Of a stretch of DNA of 64,000 bases, positions 16,752-25,042 are shown piece after piece. The first letter of the stretch is position 1. Every line of letters begins with the position of its first letter. The stretch is taken from assembly GCA_964355675.1 (NCBI GenBank), contig CAYHEC010000017.1, positions 1 to 64,000 of the forward strand. The letters are read 5' to 3'. Under the pieces are notes generated by a model that saw only the letters and a list, made by a program, of their open reading frames with translations, did no database searches and was not told where the DNA came from. Position numbers and translations under genes: made by a program. This stretch comes from CAMBDS01 sp964355675. GTDB lineage: Bacteria; Electryoneota; AABM5-125-24; Hatepunaeales; Hatepunaeaceae.

Positions 16752-17564
16752 TTATTGGATCCACTCTCGCAGGAGTGCAATGTAATTGGCTTCCCCTAAC
16801 TTCTGTGGTAGATCATTGTGATCGCCATTTTCAACCAGAACAAGTCGTTTGGGTCTGGGAGCATTCTCAAATATGACGCGTCCGTTATCCCGCCAGCGAA
16901 CAAATTCGTCCTTTGCGCCGTGGATGAGTAGCAACGGAGTGGCAATGCGTTTGATATTTTCGGCATTATCGAATCCCCCGGTTGTGAGCCATCCGGCAGG
17001 GAGGTCAAGACCGATACTGCCTTGGGTTAACGAATTTGATGATGCAAAAGGGGCTTCGCAAATCAAGCGGTATGGGTTTAATCGTTTGGCGGTAAGGTAT
17101 ATCGCCGGGACATTTCCCAGCGAGTAGCCCATCACTACAATCGAATCTGAAACAAAGCCTCTTGTGAAGATAAAATCAAGAGCCGCATCCGCGTCACGGT
17201 AGATTCCCTGCTCGCTCGATTCTCCCTCAGATTTCCCATATCCACGGTAGTCAAAGATAAGAATATTTGCGCCCAGTTGATGCATCATCATTACACGATC
17301 CCAATATTCATCAAGATTATGCTTGTTTCCATGACAGAAAATCAGGACCAACCCCGGTCGGGAGCCATCCGAAGCGATCCAGTATCCATACAATCGATTT
17401 GACTCGCTAAGGAACGAGACCTCATCCAAAAGAGAGTCGGGAATAGTGTTGTCAGGAAGTTGATAAGCCTCGATCTGCTTGGAGTTGAAGAGAAAGTTAT
17501 CTAGATCGCATCCGGTGAAGATCACCGAAACAGAGCAGATCATGAGGAGAATAATAATCTTCAT
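16752..17564 (-). CDS. alpha/beta hydrolase lipoprotein
   Basis: Encodes 270 aa. A lipoprotein signal ends at the lipobox VIFTGC (Cys ~19), so the protein is probably membrane anchored. The hydrolase core shows the oxyanion strand LVLIFCHGNKHN, FDYRGYGKSEG, the nucleophile elbow GYSLGN (Ser ~147), the acid in LLIHGAKDEFV and the final His in NGDHND. This matches the BEM46/serine aminopeptidase-like group; substrate unknown. ATG start at 17564 overlaps the preceding gene's stop by four bases (ATGA). Confidence 0.85.
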   Translation of the reverse strand: MKIIILLMICSVSVIFTGCDLDNFLFNSKQIEAYQLPDNTIPDSLLDEVSFLSESNRLYGYWIASDGSRPGLVLIFCHGNKHNLDEYWDRVMMMHQLGANILIFDYRGYGKSEGESSEQGIYRDADAALDFIFTRGFVSDSIVVMGYSLGNVPAIYLTAKRLNPYRLICEAPFASSNSLTQGSIGLDLPAGWLTTGGFDNAENIKRIATPLLLIHGAKDEFVRWRDNGRVIFENAPRPKRLVLVENGDHNDLPQKLGEANYIALLREWIQ

Positions 17565-18229
17565 TGGAATTTTTCCAACGTGAAGAGCGGCGCCAATGCG
17601 CCACGGTTCCCGATCCCGGTGTATTCGACGGCGGTTTTGTGGCTTTCCAGATTAGCTCCCTGCCATTTCAGCTCGAATCCGAATGTGTAGTTTTTACCGA
17701 GCTTCCACTTGCATCCGACAAAGGGCGAAAAGATCGCGCCGCTTCTTTCAGGATCGTAATTCATCCCTGTCAAAGGAAGCGTGAGATCATTCCCGAGATA
17801 GTACTGACGGTTCCCCTGCCGCCAAGCAGATGTAAAGGATACAATGGGATAGATACGAAAACGATCGTTCACGCCCGATCTAAAACTGCCCATCATCAAC
17901 AATCGTCCACCGATTCCGACTGTTGGTACGCAACAATATTGGCTTATTGGGTACCAAGTAGCGCCTGCCTCTGCACCGGCGATCTTGTAGAAAATCGGCA
18001 ATACGTGGAGGTCGCCACCAATATTCACCTTTTCGCTGACGCCGAACTCACTACCAACCACAGCGTATGGGACAGGAACATGCGTCCCGAAGGCGGCGAC
18101 AATCGGCCCACCGAGCGCGACACGGCTGGCTCTGTTTCCTTTACCGAGCGGCTCAAGGAAGGAATGGGCCGTGCATCCGGTGAGGAAGAGAAAGGATAGG
18201 ACGATTACTAAAACGAATTTCTCATTCAA
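17561..18229 (-). CDS. putative lipoprotein with outer-membrane-barrel-like strands
   Basis: Encodes 222 aa from a TTG at 18229 (NEKFVLVIVLSFLFLTGC), which overlaps the stop of the upstream gene; a start at 18286 would add 19 residues. The lipobox is LFLTGC. The rest alternates polar and aromatic residues in short strands (FGFELKWQGA, FSPFVGCKWKLG), as in small outer-membrane barrels or barrel-like surface proteins. I do not recognise the family. It lies in a cluster of five exported proteins (16752-20741). Confidence 0.7.
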   Translation of the reverse strand: MNEKFVLVIVLSFLFLTGCTAHSFLEPLGKGNRASRVALGGPIVAAFGTHVPVPYAVVGSEFGVSEKVNIGGDLHVLPIFYKIAGAEAGATWYPISQYCCVPTVGIGGRLLMMGSFRSGVNDRFRIYPIVSFTSAWRQGNRQYYLGNDLTLPLTGMNYDPERSGAIFSPFVGCKWKLGKNYTFGFELKWQGANLESHKTAVEYTGIGNRGALAPLFTLEKFQ

Positions 18230-18743
18230 TCTGGATAACAATGTCTTGGTAGAAGAATTTCCAGCCGAGCGCAATACCTGCCGCACTGCCTATAATCGCG
18301 GCGACCGTCACCTTACCGGGGTCAGCGTTAGTCGAAAGCGACACCGCCGCCGAAAGAAGACCTGCCCCCCCTAATCCCATTAATCCCACCAACATCAAAT
18401 CCTGGGATTGTTTTTTTAGGGTGACGCTCTTCACATTGTGCGACGAGATATTCTTAATGCCTTCGGAAGTTTTCAATCTGAACTCACCCTGCTCGAAGAT
18501 CATAAGACGACCGCTTTCAACTTCTCCTGTATGGAGATAAACATCCATAGGCTGTTGGTACCACGTTACGGCAATCCGTTGGAGCTTAATTTCGCGAGCC
18601 TTCTGGATGTCAGTTTTGTTGGCGTTCGCTGGCGTCTCTTCCGATAATGCCGAAAGAGGCAGGCAAAAGATCCAAGCAATCAACAAGATGAATAACGTCT
18701 TCATCCAGCGAGGCTTTCTTCGAAGGTAAGTAGTATATATCAT
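18222..18743 (-). CDS. exported hypothetical protein with C-terminal hydrophobic hairpin
   Basis: Encodes 173 aa. A signal peptide (MKTLFILLIAWIFCLPLSALS after a 13-residue basic n-region) precedes a small beta-rich part (~55-115: VTWYQQPMDVYLHTGEVESGRLMIFEQGEFRLKT...VKSVTLKK) that recalls Sm-like or similar small barrels. A Gly/Ala-rich hydrophobic pair of segments follows (VGLMGLGGAGLLSAAVSL, VAAIIGSAAGIALGW). The ATG at 18743 has GAGGAAAC just upstream. A related small beta-rich segment occurs in the next protein (18837-20222). Function unknown. Confidence 0.7.
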   Translation of the reverse strand: MIYTTYLRRKPRWMKTLFILLIAWIFCLPLSALSEETPANANKTDIQKAREIKLQRIAVTWYQQPMDVYLHTGEVESGRLMIFEQGEFRLKTSEGIKNISSHNVKSVTLKKQSQDLMLVGLMGLGGAGLLSAAVSLSTNADPGKVTVAAIIGSAAGIALGWKFFYQDIVIQIE

Positions 18744-18765
18744 GGTTTCCTCGTATAGTGTAACA

Positions 18766-18797
18766 CTTGGAGGGTGGGATTAATCCCGCCCTCCAAG
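18766..18797. repeat. palindrome, GGAGGGCGGGATTAATCCCGCCCTCC family
   Basis: Near-perfect 32-bp palindrome (one mismatch) with arms CTTGGAGGGTGGGATT / AATCCCGCCCTCCAAG, in the gap between two genes of the exported-protein cluster. Closely related copies lie at 25006-25035 and 26519-26548. Confidence 0.9.
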
Positions 18798-18836
18798 GTG
18801 GGATAACGGTACGGAATTGTGCAACTAAACACCGGC

Positions 18837-20222
18837 TCACCACCGCCAATAAAATGCGAGGTATGGCGACTGCCAATGGAAGCCGACACGGAACGTTTCA
18901 CTCATCGTCCAAAGGAAACCGAAGTCAAAGTCAACCGGCTTATAGGTTCCCTCACCACTATCTAAGGTGAAAGGAGTGTCATCGAAATAGGTCCGGCGAG
19001 CCTGACTCAGGGTTAAAGCCTCGTAGCCATTGTCAGCGAAAATTTCCATCATGAATTTGATGCGCTTGCTCAGATCGTAGTCCCAAGCGCCCCAGATTCG
19101 GTAGGGTATCGTGAAGTTCTTATCCCATATCCAACTGTTATTTGGGTCGTTGGGGTTGGATTTGAGTTCAGGTTTCTTGGCGCTGAGACCATTGGTTTCG
19201 ACGCCGAGATGAATCCCCCATTTCCCCCGGCCGTTGGCAAGGCTTGCCCGGCGGGTTAGAACGGCATAAGTCGCCCAGTGGAATGTCTTTTCGTCCGGAT
19301 CTACAAGAATATTTTTGGTTTCGATACCTTTTTCAATGATTTCCTCTTTAGAATAATCATCACGACGCACATTTGTATTCTTGTTGATAATCCAGTGACT
19401 GTATTTTTCAGCTTCATTCAGCGATTTGTGGTCACTAAAGAGACGCAGACCAAGGGCGAGACTCAGATCGGTCGAACCGATGGCGCGATGATAAAGGCGA
19501 AGATGAGGCTCAAGATTGAGATCTCCGCTGAAGTTACTCCCGAATCTTGTGGTGAGCGTGAAGTCCTCAGTAAAACCGTAGCCGAGCGAAAAGCCACTCA
19601 CATAGAAAGAGTACGCAGGCAGAGGCGTAGCCGTCGGATCGAGGAAAATGCTGGTAAGTTCCTCGCCAGTAAAGAACCGCTGGCGCTCCTCCTGCCACGA
19701 GACTTTCGTGTCGCCGAAGTATCTATCCATTTTCTGGATGTCCTTCTTCAGAACAACTACGACTCCATAAGGCGTCTTCAAGGATACTGAGTACTCATCT
19801 TCGGAGAGCAACGGGCCTGAGTACTGTGTCTCGTCTATCTTGGAAATTTCAACGATTTCGGCAAGAATGTCTCTCGCCTGAATTTTGAGCTTTCCATCCA
19901 CCGTTTCGATGATGGCGATACTATCGCCGCGCAGTTCGAGAATTTTACCACTGATCACGTTTTTGTCACGCAAATGGAAAAGGCGTGACATCCCGACTTC
20001 GAGAACTGCCTCTTGCGGGGCGTGAGTGGAGCCTTGCTCCACAACAGGTGCAACCGGGATGCCCGGTTTTGGAAGTGTTGCACCACATTTAGTGCAATAC
20101 TTGTAGCGTGCTTCGTTGGTGTAATTACATTTCAGGCAGACGATCGAGGAGCCGTCCGCAGCCTGAAGGATTACTGCTGTGCAAAGCAATACCAAAAGCG
20201 AGAGAATAACGGAAGTTCTCAT
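18837..20222 (-). CDS. exported zinc-ribbon protein with putative outer-membrane barrel
   Basis: Encodes 461 aa. A signal peptide (VILSLLVLLCTAVILQAA) is followed at once by a zinc ribbon (CLKCNYTNEARYKYCTKCGA, residues ~29-48), then a small beta-rich part (~75-170) and a long C-terminal part of amphipathic strands ending in FYWRW, an aromatic C-terminus typical of outer-membrane barrels. A zinc ribbon placed behind a signal peptide is unusual. Only 18 bases separate it from the next gene (20241-20741), which has the same arrangement. Function unknown. Confidence 0.75.
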   Translation of the reverse strand: MRTSVILSLLVLLCTAVILQAADGSSIVCLKCNYTNEARYKYCTKCGATLPKPGIPVAPVVEQGSTHAPQEAVLEVGMSRLFHLRDKNVISGKILELRGDSIAIIETVDGKLKIQARDILAEIVEISKIDETQYSGPLLSEDEYSVSLKTPYGVVVVLKKDIQKMDRYFGDTKVSWQEERQRFFTGEELTSIFLDPTATPLPAYSFYVSGFSLGYGFTEDFTLTTRFGSNFSGDLNLEPHLRLYHRAIGSTDLSLALGLRLFSDHKSLNEAEKYSHWIINKNTNVRRDDYSKEEIIEKGIETKNILVDPDEKTFHWATYAVLTRRASLANGRGKWGIHLGVETNGLSAKKPELKSNPNDPNNSWIWDKNFTIPYRIWGAWDYDLSKRIKFMMEIFADNGYEALTLSQARRTYFDDTPFTLDSGEGTYKPVDFDFGFLWTMSETFRVGFHWQSPYLAFYWRW

Positions 20223-20240
20223 TGTTGTTTCTGCCTTTTC

Positions 20241-20741
20241 TTATAAACTGACGATGATTGAAATTGCAAGAATTATCAGCACTGTTCCGCCGACAAATTG
20301 GAGAAATCCAGCAAAACTGGAGGTCTTGGGAGCAATAGGTTTATTTGTGCTGTACCGTTGCAATAGATCCTCTAAATCTTGGCGCGACATCATTGCCACA
20401 GAGTTTGGGTCGGGAGCAAATCGATCCTGGCGAGCTTCGATCCGCTGAAGCATCAATGCGACAATCCGGCGCAAATCTTGATCTGAGAGCTGGCCGATTA
20501 GCTGTTGAACCGATGGATCCAGAGCGCCTAAAGGGGGAATTTCAGTCTGGGCGTCCAATACCCGGAGATTTCGGGGAGGTTGAGTCTCCATTTGAAGCGT
20601 GCCTCCGCACTGGCCGCAGAAGGCACCGCCCGATTCTTCGATTGCGCCGCACCTTGGGCAGGTGACTCCCGCCGCGTTTGCAAGGATGGGGATGATGAGA
20701 ATAGTAAGGAAGATGATCCAGACAGCTGGTTTCAAGTTCAT
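20241..20741 (-). CDS. exported zinc-ribbon protein with C-terminal membrane segment
   Basis: Encodes 166 aa. The signal peptide (AVWIIFLTILIIPILANAA) is followed by a zinc ribbon with two CxxC pairs (CPRCGAIEESGGAFCGQCGG), a Gln/Arg/Asp-rich middle and a C-terminal transmembrane helix (GFLQFVGGTVLIILAISIIVSL). The ribbon would face the periplasm. It is the first gene of the exported-protein operon and has a sigma54-like promoter ~40-55 bases upstream. Family not recognised. Confidence 0.75.
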   Translation of the reverse strand: MNLKPAVWIIFLTILIIPILANAAGVTCPRCGAIEESGGAFCGQCGGTLQMETQPPRNLRVLDAQTEIPPLGALDPSVQQLIGQLSDQDLRRIVALMLQRIEARQDRFAPDPNSVAMMSRQDLEDLLQRYSTNKPIAPKTSSFAGFLQFVGGTVLIILAISIIVSL

Positions 20742-20782
20742 GATTCTGCCTTTCTGTTTCGATCTGTTTAATTCAGAATATC

Positions 20783-20797
20783 ACAATTTTTATGCCA
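20783..20797 (-). promoter_or_regulatory. probable sigma54 promoter of the zinc-ribbon operon
   Basis: On the minus strand TGGCATAAAAATTGT fits the -24/-12 pattern TGGCAC-N5-TTGC except for the last base of the -12 GC, which is T here, and one change at -20. Transcription would start near 20771, 30 bases before the ATG of the gene at 20741. Confidence 0.5.
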
Positions 20798-20849
20798 ACT
20801 GGCATGTATTTACAAATAGTATAATTAAGAATCAGCTTCGTCTCACACA

Positions 20850-20869
20850 CTGTGACAAAAATGTTACAG
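20850..20869. promoter_or_regulatory. dyad upstream of the sigma54-like site
   Basis: CTGTGACAAAAATGTTACAG is an inverted repeat (8-bp arms, one mismatch) centred ~90 bases upstream of the predicted start site. That is the usual place for an NtrC-type activator site, and such an activator is encoded in the adjacent 23355-24824. Confidence 0.5.
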
Positions 20870-20913
20870 GCTGTACGATTAGGTGAACATGCCTATCCTC
20901 CCCGCCACAGAAC

Positions 20914-23358
20914 TCAAATCTTTTCAGAAAGAATGCTCGGAATAAAAAATTCAAAACGCGCTCCGGATCCAGGCACGGACACGATCTTTAGAGTCCCTTG
21001 ATGTAACTCAATGATCTGTTTGACAATGGCGAGCCCCAGCCCTGTTCCCTTGCCTTTGATTTTGGTGGTAAAGTACGGTTGAAGAATGCGATCCTGAATT
21101 TCAACAGGAATACCCGGCCCATCATCGGCAACAAATCCAATAGCTCCTTGTCCGTTTTCGGCCTCGCGAACACCAACAATTATCGTACCTGAGCCGTGCT
21201 CTTCCAAAGCGTCTGCGGCATTCACTATGAGATTGAGATAGACTTGACCAAGTTGTTGACGGTCTCCCCAGACCAAAGTCCCTTTCTTTGAAAGGTCGCG
21301 TTTCAATTTGAAATTGGCGTTGGGATTGGATTCTGAGAAGTGCTTTATTCTACCGGCAGTTTCGCGGATTAAAACCAATGCTTCCTCTGCAATCGACTCG
21401 AGTGTCAAACGTTCCGGTTCGAGAGTTGGAGGCTGAGACAACCTACTGAGATTGCTGGCGATGCGTTTAATGCGTTCGCTCATCTGGATAACAATATCGA
21501 GAGCGGGTAGAATAAGAGCGGAGCTGGTGAACTCGTTAGAGCGCACCTTCATCTCGGTCAATTGCGCCTGCCCCATCAGCGGGGCAAGTGAGTTATTGAT
21601 CTCATGAGCAATTCCCCCTGCCATATCGATGACGAACGCTCGCTTTTCTTGTTCGACAAGCTGTCTTGTAAGTGAGATATTGGCAAGAGCCGAGGCGGTA
21701 TGGTTTGAGAGCGCATTTAATAACACGAAGTCTTTTTCGCTGAAAACTGCACCGCTCTTCTTTCTGCCGATCAACAGCGCGCCTACCGGAAGACCTCCTT
21801 GACGGAGAGGTAGAAGCAGGTCGAATCCAAGATTGGGTGGGAGTGAATCGGAATTATTCGAATAAGATTTTCCTTGAACTTGATAGTTTCCTTCTAATGC
21901 AACATGCACGAACTCCAATATCTCTTTATTTCTCGCCTGATCGTCACCCTCCGACTGTCCGGATACCTTCAGTCTGCCTTCGCTCCCATGAACGAGAGCA
22001 ACTCTTTGAACATGCAATATTTCTGGTAATTTGACTGTCAATATCTCGATTAACTCGCCATCGACCAACGCCTTCGAGAGTTCTTCCCCTAACTGCCTGA
22101 CCGCTTCCTGCTCGTCAAACCAGTCACGATAATAAAGCCGGTCAATCACCCAGCGTATCGGCGCTGAAAGTCCTGAAGCGGTGACGAGGAGGAAAACAAT
22201 ACCGGTGATGATTTGGGTCTTCAAGGTCAAGGTTCGTATTTCGGTGAAAGGCTCACCGAATATCAGGAGTAAAGTGAGAAGAAAAAACGATGAGAAAATG
22301 ATAGCAATAGTGTATATGATAGTGCGTGAAAGCACCCATTCGACGTTGAGCATTCTAAATGAAGCGACCGCCATACCCCATCCGGTAGGGACGATTAGCA
22401 TCAAGCTAAACACCGTCCATAATGGAACCAAAGGTTCATACCCAAAGACCGGGGGCAAACGATAATAGAAAAAATAGGGTAGCAAACCCACAACTGTCAC
22501 GATCAACAACCACCGCATCTGGTCACGGTGGGCAGGCTCCTCGAGACCCAAATAATGCTTTATGACGAAAAAGAGAGCAATGACAAAATATATCGCCATA
22601 AATGCGCCGAGTAAGGCGCTGAACGTCCAAAGGAAAAGGGCTATTGACCCGGGCGATCCAGTTGTTTCTGAAAAAGTATAAGTTACGAGCAACATCCCGA
22701 TGATGATGATCGAAGGCAGATAGAGAATAACGCGTTTGATGGATCGCAGTCGCAGGTTACAAAATCGAAATAAAAAATCGACCAGCAACGGGGGGATAAG
22801 TCCTATAAAAGCGAGTCTCGAGAAGGCATGAAGAAAGTGAACAAAACCGTTTTGCCATGGATTTTCAAAGATGGAGAGTAAAATCGAACATCCGGCTACA
22901 AACGTCAGCCGGTAGTATGCCCGCCCGGTTGGGTCGCGACGTTTGCCCCAGCCGACAAGTATTCCGACAAAAATGAAGAGTAAACCGAGCAGGGTGTTGA
23001 GGAGAATGAAGAAAATTGTGCGTGAAGGCGTCGAATTGACGAGAATCGCTAAAGTGTGATCCGACCTTTTTACTACCAGTTTAAGTGGATTCCTGTGGAA
23101 TAGATCGGTAGTAAGCTTAGTCGCCTGATAGTGATTGACGATCAGAATATCTCCAATGGAGAGAAGCGTATCGCCAACATGCAAGTTTGAAGGTAATGCG
23201 AGGTTGTCGCTGTCAATCCCGGAAATGACCACTCGGCCGTTTCGGTCAGCGAATGTCAGGTCGAGGTCATTTGACTTGTGGAGAGATAGTATGCCGCTCA
23301 CGCATGAGGCCACTACAATCAGTATTAGTCCAATTCGCCCCAACCAGAGATTATTCAT
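20914..23358 (-). CDS. membrane histidine kinase with PDZ-like and GAF domains
   Basis: Encodes 814 aa. After a first membrane helix comes a PDZ-like segment (~30-110: VISGIDSDNLALPSNLHVGDTLLSIGDILI), then seven or so membrane helices (~115-385), a GAF-like domain (~430-570), the dimerisation domain with phospho-His in GGIAHEINNSLAPL (~575), and the ATPase domain (NLIVNAADAL, DDGPGIP, GKGTGLGLAIVKQI). The layout resembles PrsK-type kinases. It overlaps the response regulator gene by four bases, so the two form a pair. Confidence 0.9.
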   Translation of the reverse strand: MNNLWLGRIGLILIVVASCVSGILSLHKSNDLDLTFADRNGRVVISGIDSDNLALPSNLHVGDTLLSIGDILIVNHYQATKLTTDLFHRNPLKLVVKRSDHTLAILVNSTPSRTIFFILLNTLLGLLFIFVGILVGWGKRRDPTGRAYYRLTFVAGCSILLSIFENPWQNGFVHFLHAFSRLAFIGLIPPLLVDFLFRFCNLRLRSIKRVILYLPSIIIIGMLLVTYTFSETTGSPGSIALFLWTFSALLGAFMAIYFVIALFFVIKHYLGLEEPAHRDQMRWLLIVTVVGLLPYFFYYRLPPVFGYEPLVPLWTVFSLMLIVPTGWGMAVASFRMLNVEWVLSRTIIYTIAIIFSSFFLLTLLLIFGEPFTEIRTLTLKTQIITGIVFLLVTASGLSAPIRWVIDRLYYRDWFDEQEAVRQLGEELSKALVDGELIEILTVKLPEILHVQRVALVHGSEGRLKVSGQSEGDDQARNKEILEFVHVALEGNYQVQGKSYSNNSDSLPPNLGFDLLLPLRQGGLPVGALLIGRKKSGAVFSEKDFVLLNALSNHTASALANISLTRQLVEQEKRAFVIDMAGGIAHEINNSLAPLMGQAQLTEMKVRSNEFTSSALILPALDIVIQMSERIKRIASNLSRLSQPPTLEPERLTLESIAEEALVLIRETAGRIKHFSESNPNANFKLKRDLSKKGTLVWGDRQQLGQVYLNLIVNAADALEEHGSGTIIVGVREAENGQGAIGFVADDGPGIPVEIQDRILQPYFTTKIKGKGTGLGLAIVKQIIELHQGTLKIVSVPGSGARFEFFIPSILSEKI

Positions 23359-24824
23359 TCGATGCTTCCACGGATTTTGACATTCAATATACGATTGAGA
23401 TGACTGCGGCCAATGCCCAGCCGCTCAGCGGCGGCGGTCTGGTTGTCCACACACTCGCGGAGAACACGGAGGATGTGTTGCTGTTTGAATTGCTCAGTTG
23501 CTTGATGGAGGTCGTCAGTTTTGCCTGCTTCGACGTTCGAAGACGGTGAATTGACCGAGAGACCAGTTAACCACTGGTAGCGTGAGATGACCAGACTATC
23601 TGAAAGCAACGCCGCCCTCTCAGTATGGAATTGAAGCTCTCTGACATTACCCGGCCAAGGGTATTTCTTCAATTCTTCAATGATCGATTCATCAGGCTGG
23701 GCGTAGTCGCGCCCGTGCCGTCTCCGGCAAGCTATGATCGCACGTTCAATATATATAGGGATGTCTTCAGGACGTTCGCATAGTGGGGGGATTTTTAGTC
23801 GCAGGCCCTTAAGACGATAGTAGAGATCGCGACGGAATCGCCCTTCTTCAACTTCTTTTTCGAGATCGCGATTGGTTGCGGCGATAATCCGACCGGAAAA
23901 CTTGAGGGGACGGTCGCCTCCGACACGTTCGTAGATGCGATCCTCAACCGCAGTAAGCAATTTCGCCTGAACCTGAAGTGGCAACTCACCGACTTCATCG
24001 AGGAAGAGCGTCCCTTTACCGACCAGCTCCAATTTGCCGGTGCGTCGCTGTTGCGCTCCGGTAAATGAACCACGCTCATGACCGAAAATCTCAGACTCGA
24101 AGAGTGTCGGGACAACAGCGGCGCAGTTCATCGCCACGAATGGTTCTCCGTCCCTGCCTGAACGATCAAGGATATGATGAGCCAGGACTTGCTTGCCTGT
24201 ACCAGTCGCACCCTCAAGCAGAATCGGCAAATCGCTTGGCGCGATGCGGTCAGCAGTGGCGATAAGATTGCGAATGGCTTGCGAATTGCCCAAAAACTCA
24301 GACTGTGGCTCTTTTGTTAATAGACGAAGCCTTCGATTTTCGTCTTTAAGACTGGCGATCTGGCAGGCTCGACGGTAAGCGGATTCGAGTTGAGCAATGC
24401 TTGCAGGCTTGACAAGGAAATCGATGGCGCCGAGCTGGATGGCAGTTACGGCGTCTTGAATTGTTGCTAAGCCTGAAATCATTACCACTGGGATTGTGAT
24501 TTCAGCGGCTTGCATCTCACGAAGGAGGGTCAGCCCGTCACCATCCGGCAAACGCAGGTCGAGAAATGCCATATCGGGTGATTGGTGTTGGGCAAGCCTA
24601 AGACCTTCCTTGATGGTGTCCGTGGAAATCACCTTAGCGCCAAACGATTCCAGAAAATCGGTTTCTGTTTGACGTATTAGGGGATCGTCCTCGACCAGAA
24701 GAACCCGCTGACGGTCCAAAGATTGACTCCAATTGAAAGATTTCCAAATACTATTTGAGAAACGCTCGGTTAGCGAGTATGCAAGTGCGTGCATATAAGA
24801 ATCGCGAGGCAAGAGACTACCCAC
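23355..24824 (-). CDS. sigma54-dependent response regulator (NtrC/PrsR type)
   Basis: Encodes 489 aa. Receiver domain with acidic pair EDD and phospho-acceptor Asp ~89 (FLDLRLPDGDG), AAA+ domain with Walker A GATGTGKQ, the sigma54-contact loop GSFTGA (family consensus GAFTGA), Walker B TLFLDEVGELP, and a C-terminal Fis-type helix-turn-helix (NQTAAAERLGIGRSHLNRIL). The first ~38 residues are not conserved, so the true start may be internal. Its likely local target is the operon starting at 20741, which has a sigma54-like promoter. Confidence 0.92.
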   Translation of the reverse strand: MGSLLPRDSYMHALAYSLTERFSNSIWKSFNWSQSLDRQRVLLVEDDPLIRQTETDFLESFGAKVISTDTIKEGLRLAQHQSPDMAFLDLRLPDGDGLTLLREMQAAEITIPVVMISGLATIQDAVTAIQLGAIDFLVKPASIAQLESAYRRACQIASLKDENRRLRLLTKEPQSEFLGNSQAIRNLIATADRIAPSDLPILLEGATGTGKQVLAHHILDRSGRDGEPFVAMNCAAVVPTLFESEIFGHERGSFTGAQQRRTGKLELVGKGTLFLDEVGELPLQVQAKLLTAVEDRIYERVGGDRPLKFSGRIIAATNRDLEKEVEEGRFRRDLYYRLKGLRLKIPPLCERPEDIPIYIERAIIACRRRHGRDYAQPDESIIEELKKYPWPGNVRELQFHTERAALLSDSLVISRYQWLTGLSVNSPSSNVEAGKTDDLHQATEQFKQQHILRVLRECVDNQTAAAERLGIGRSHLNRILNVKIRGSIE

Positions 24825-24950
24825 GAATGTAATTTATAAACTTGAAGAGTGGGAAGCAAATCCAATACGCAAATTGTTCAAGGTATGATGAGGAGATTGT
24901 CCTTGCCATTGTCAATTCACTTTCAGCGGAACAAAAGTAATTACAAAAAC

Positions 24951-24988
24951 AGAGAAGCTGTCAACCCTCTGTGGTTGACAGCTTCTCT
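24951..24988 (-). terminator. intrinsic terminator after gcvPB
   Basis: 16-bp perfect stem AGAGAAGCTGTCAACC / GGTTGACAGCTTCTCT with a 6-base loop, followed on the minus strand by TGTTTTTG. The core GCTGTCAACC...GGTTGACAGC is the most complete copy of the hairpin family also seen at 36504, 37146 and 39213. Confidence 0.88.
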
Positions 24989-25005
24989 GCGAAGCAATTA
25001 TCGCA

Positions 25006-25035
25006 CTTGAGGGCGGGTTAAAACCACGCCCTCCA
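25006..25035. repeat. palindrome, GGAGGGCGG family
   Basis: CTTGAGGGCGGGTT / AACCACGCCCTCCA, an imperfect copy of the family at 18766 and 26519, directly past the gcvPB stop. Confidence 0.8.
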
Positions 25036-25042
25036 TGAGTTT

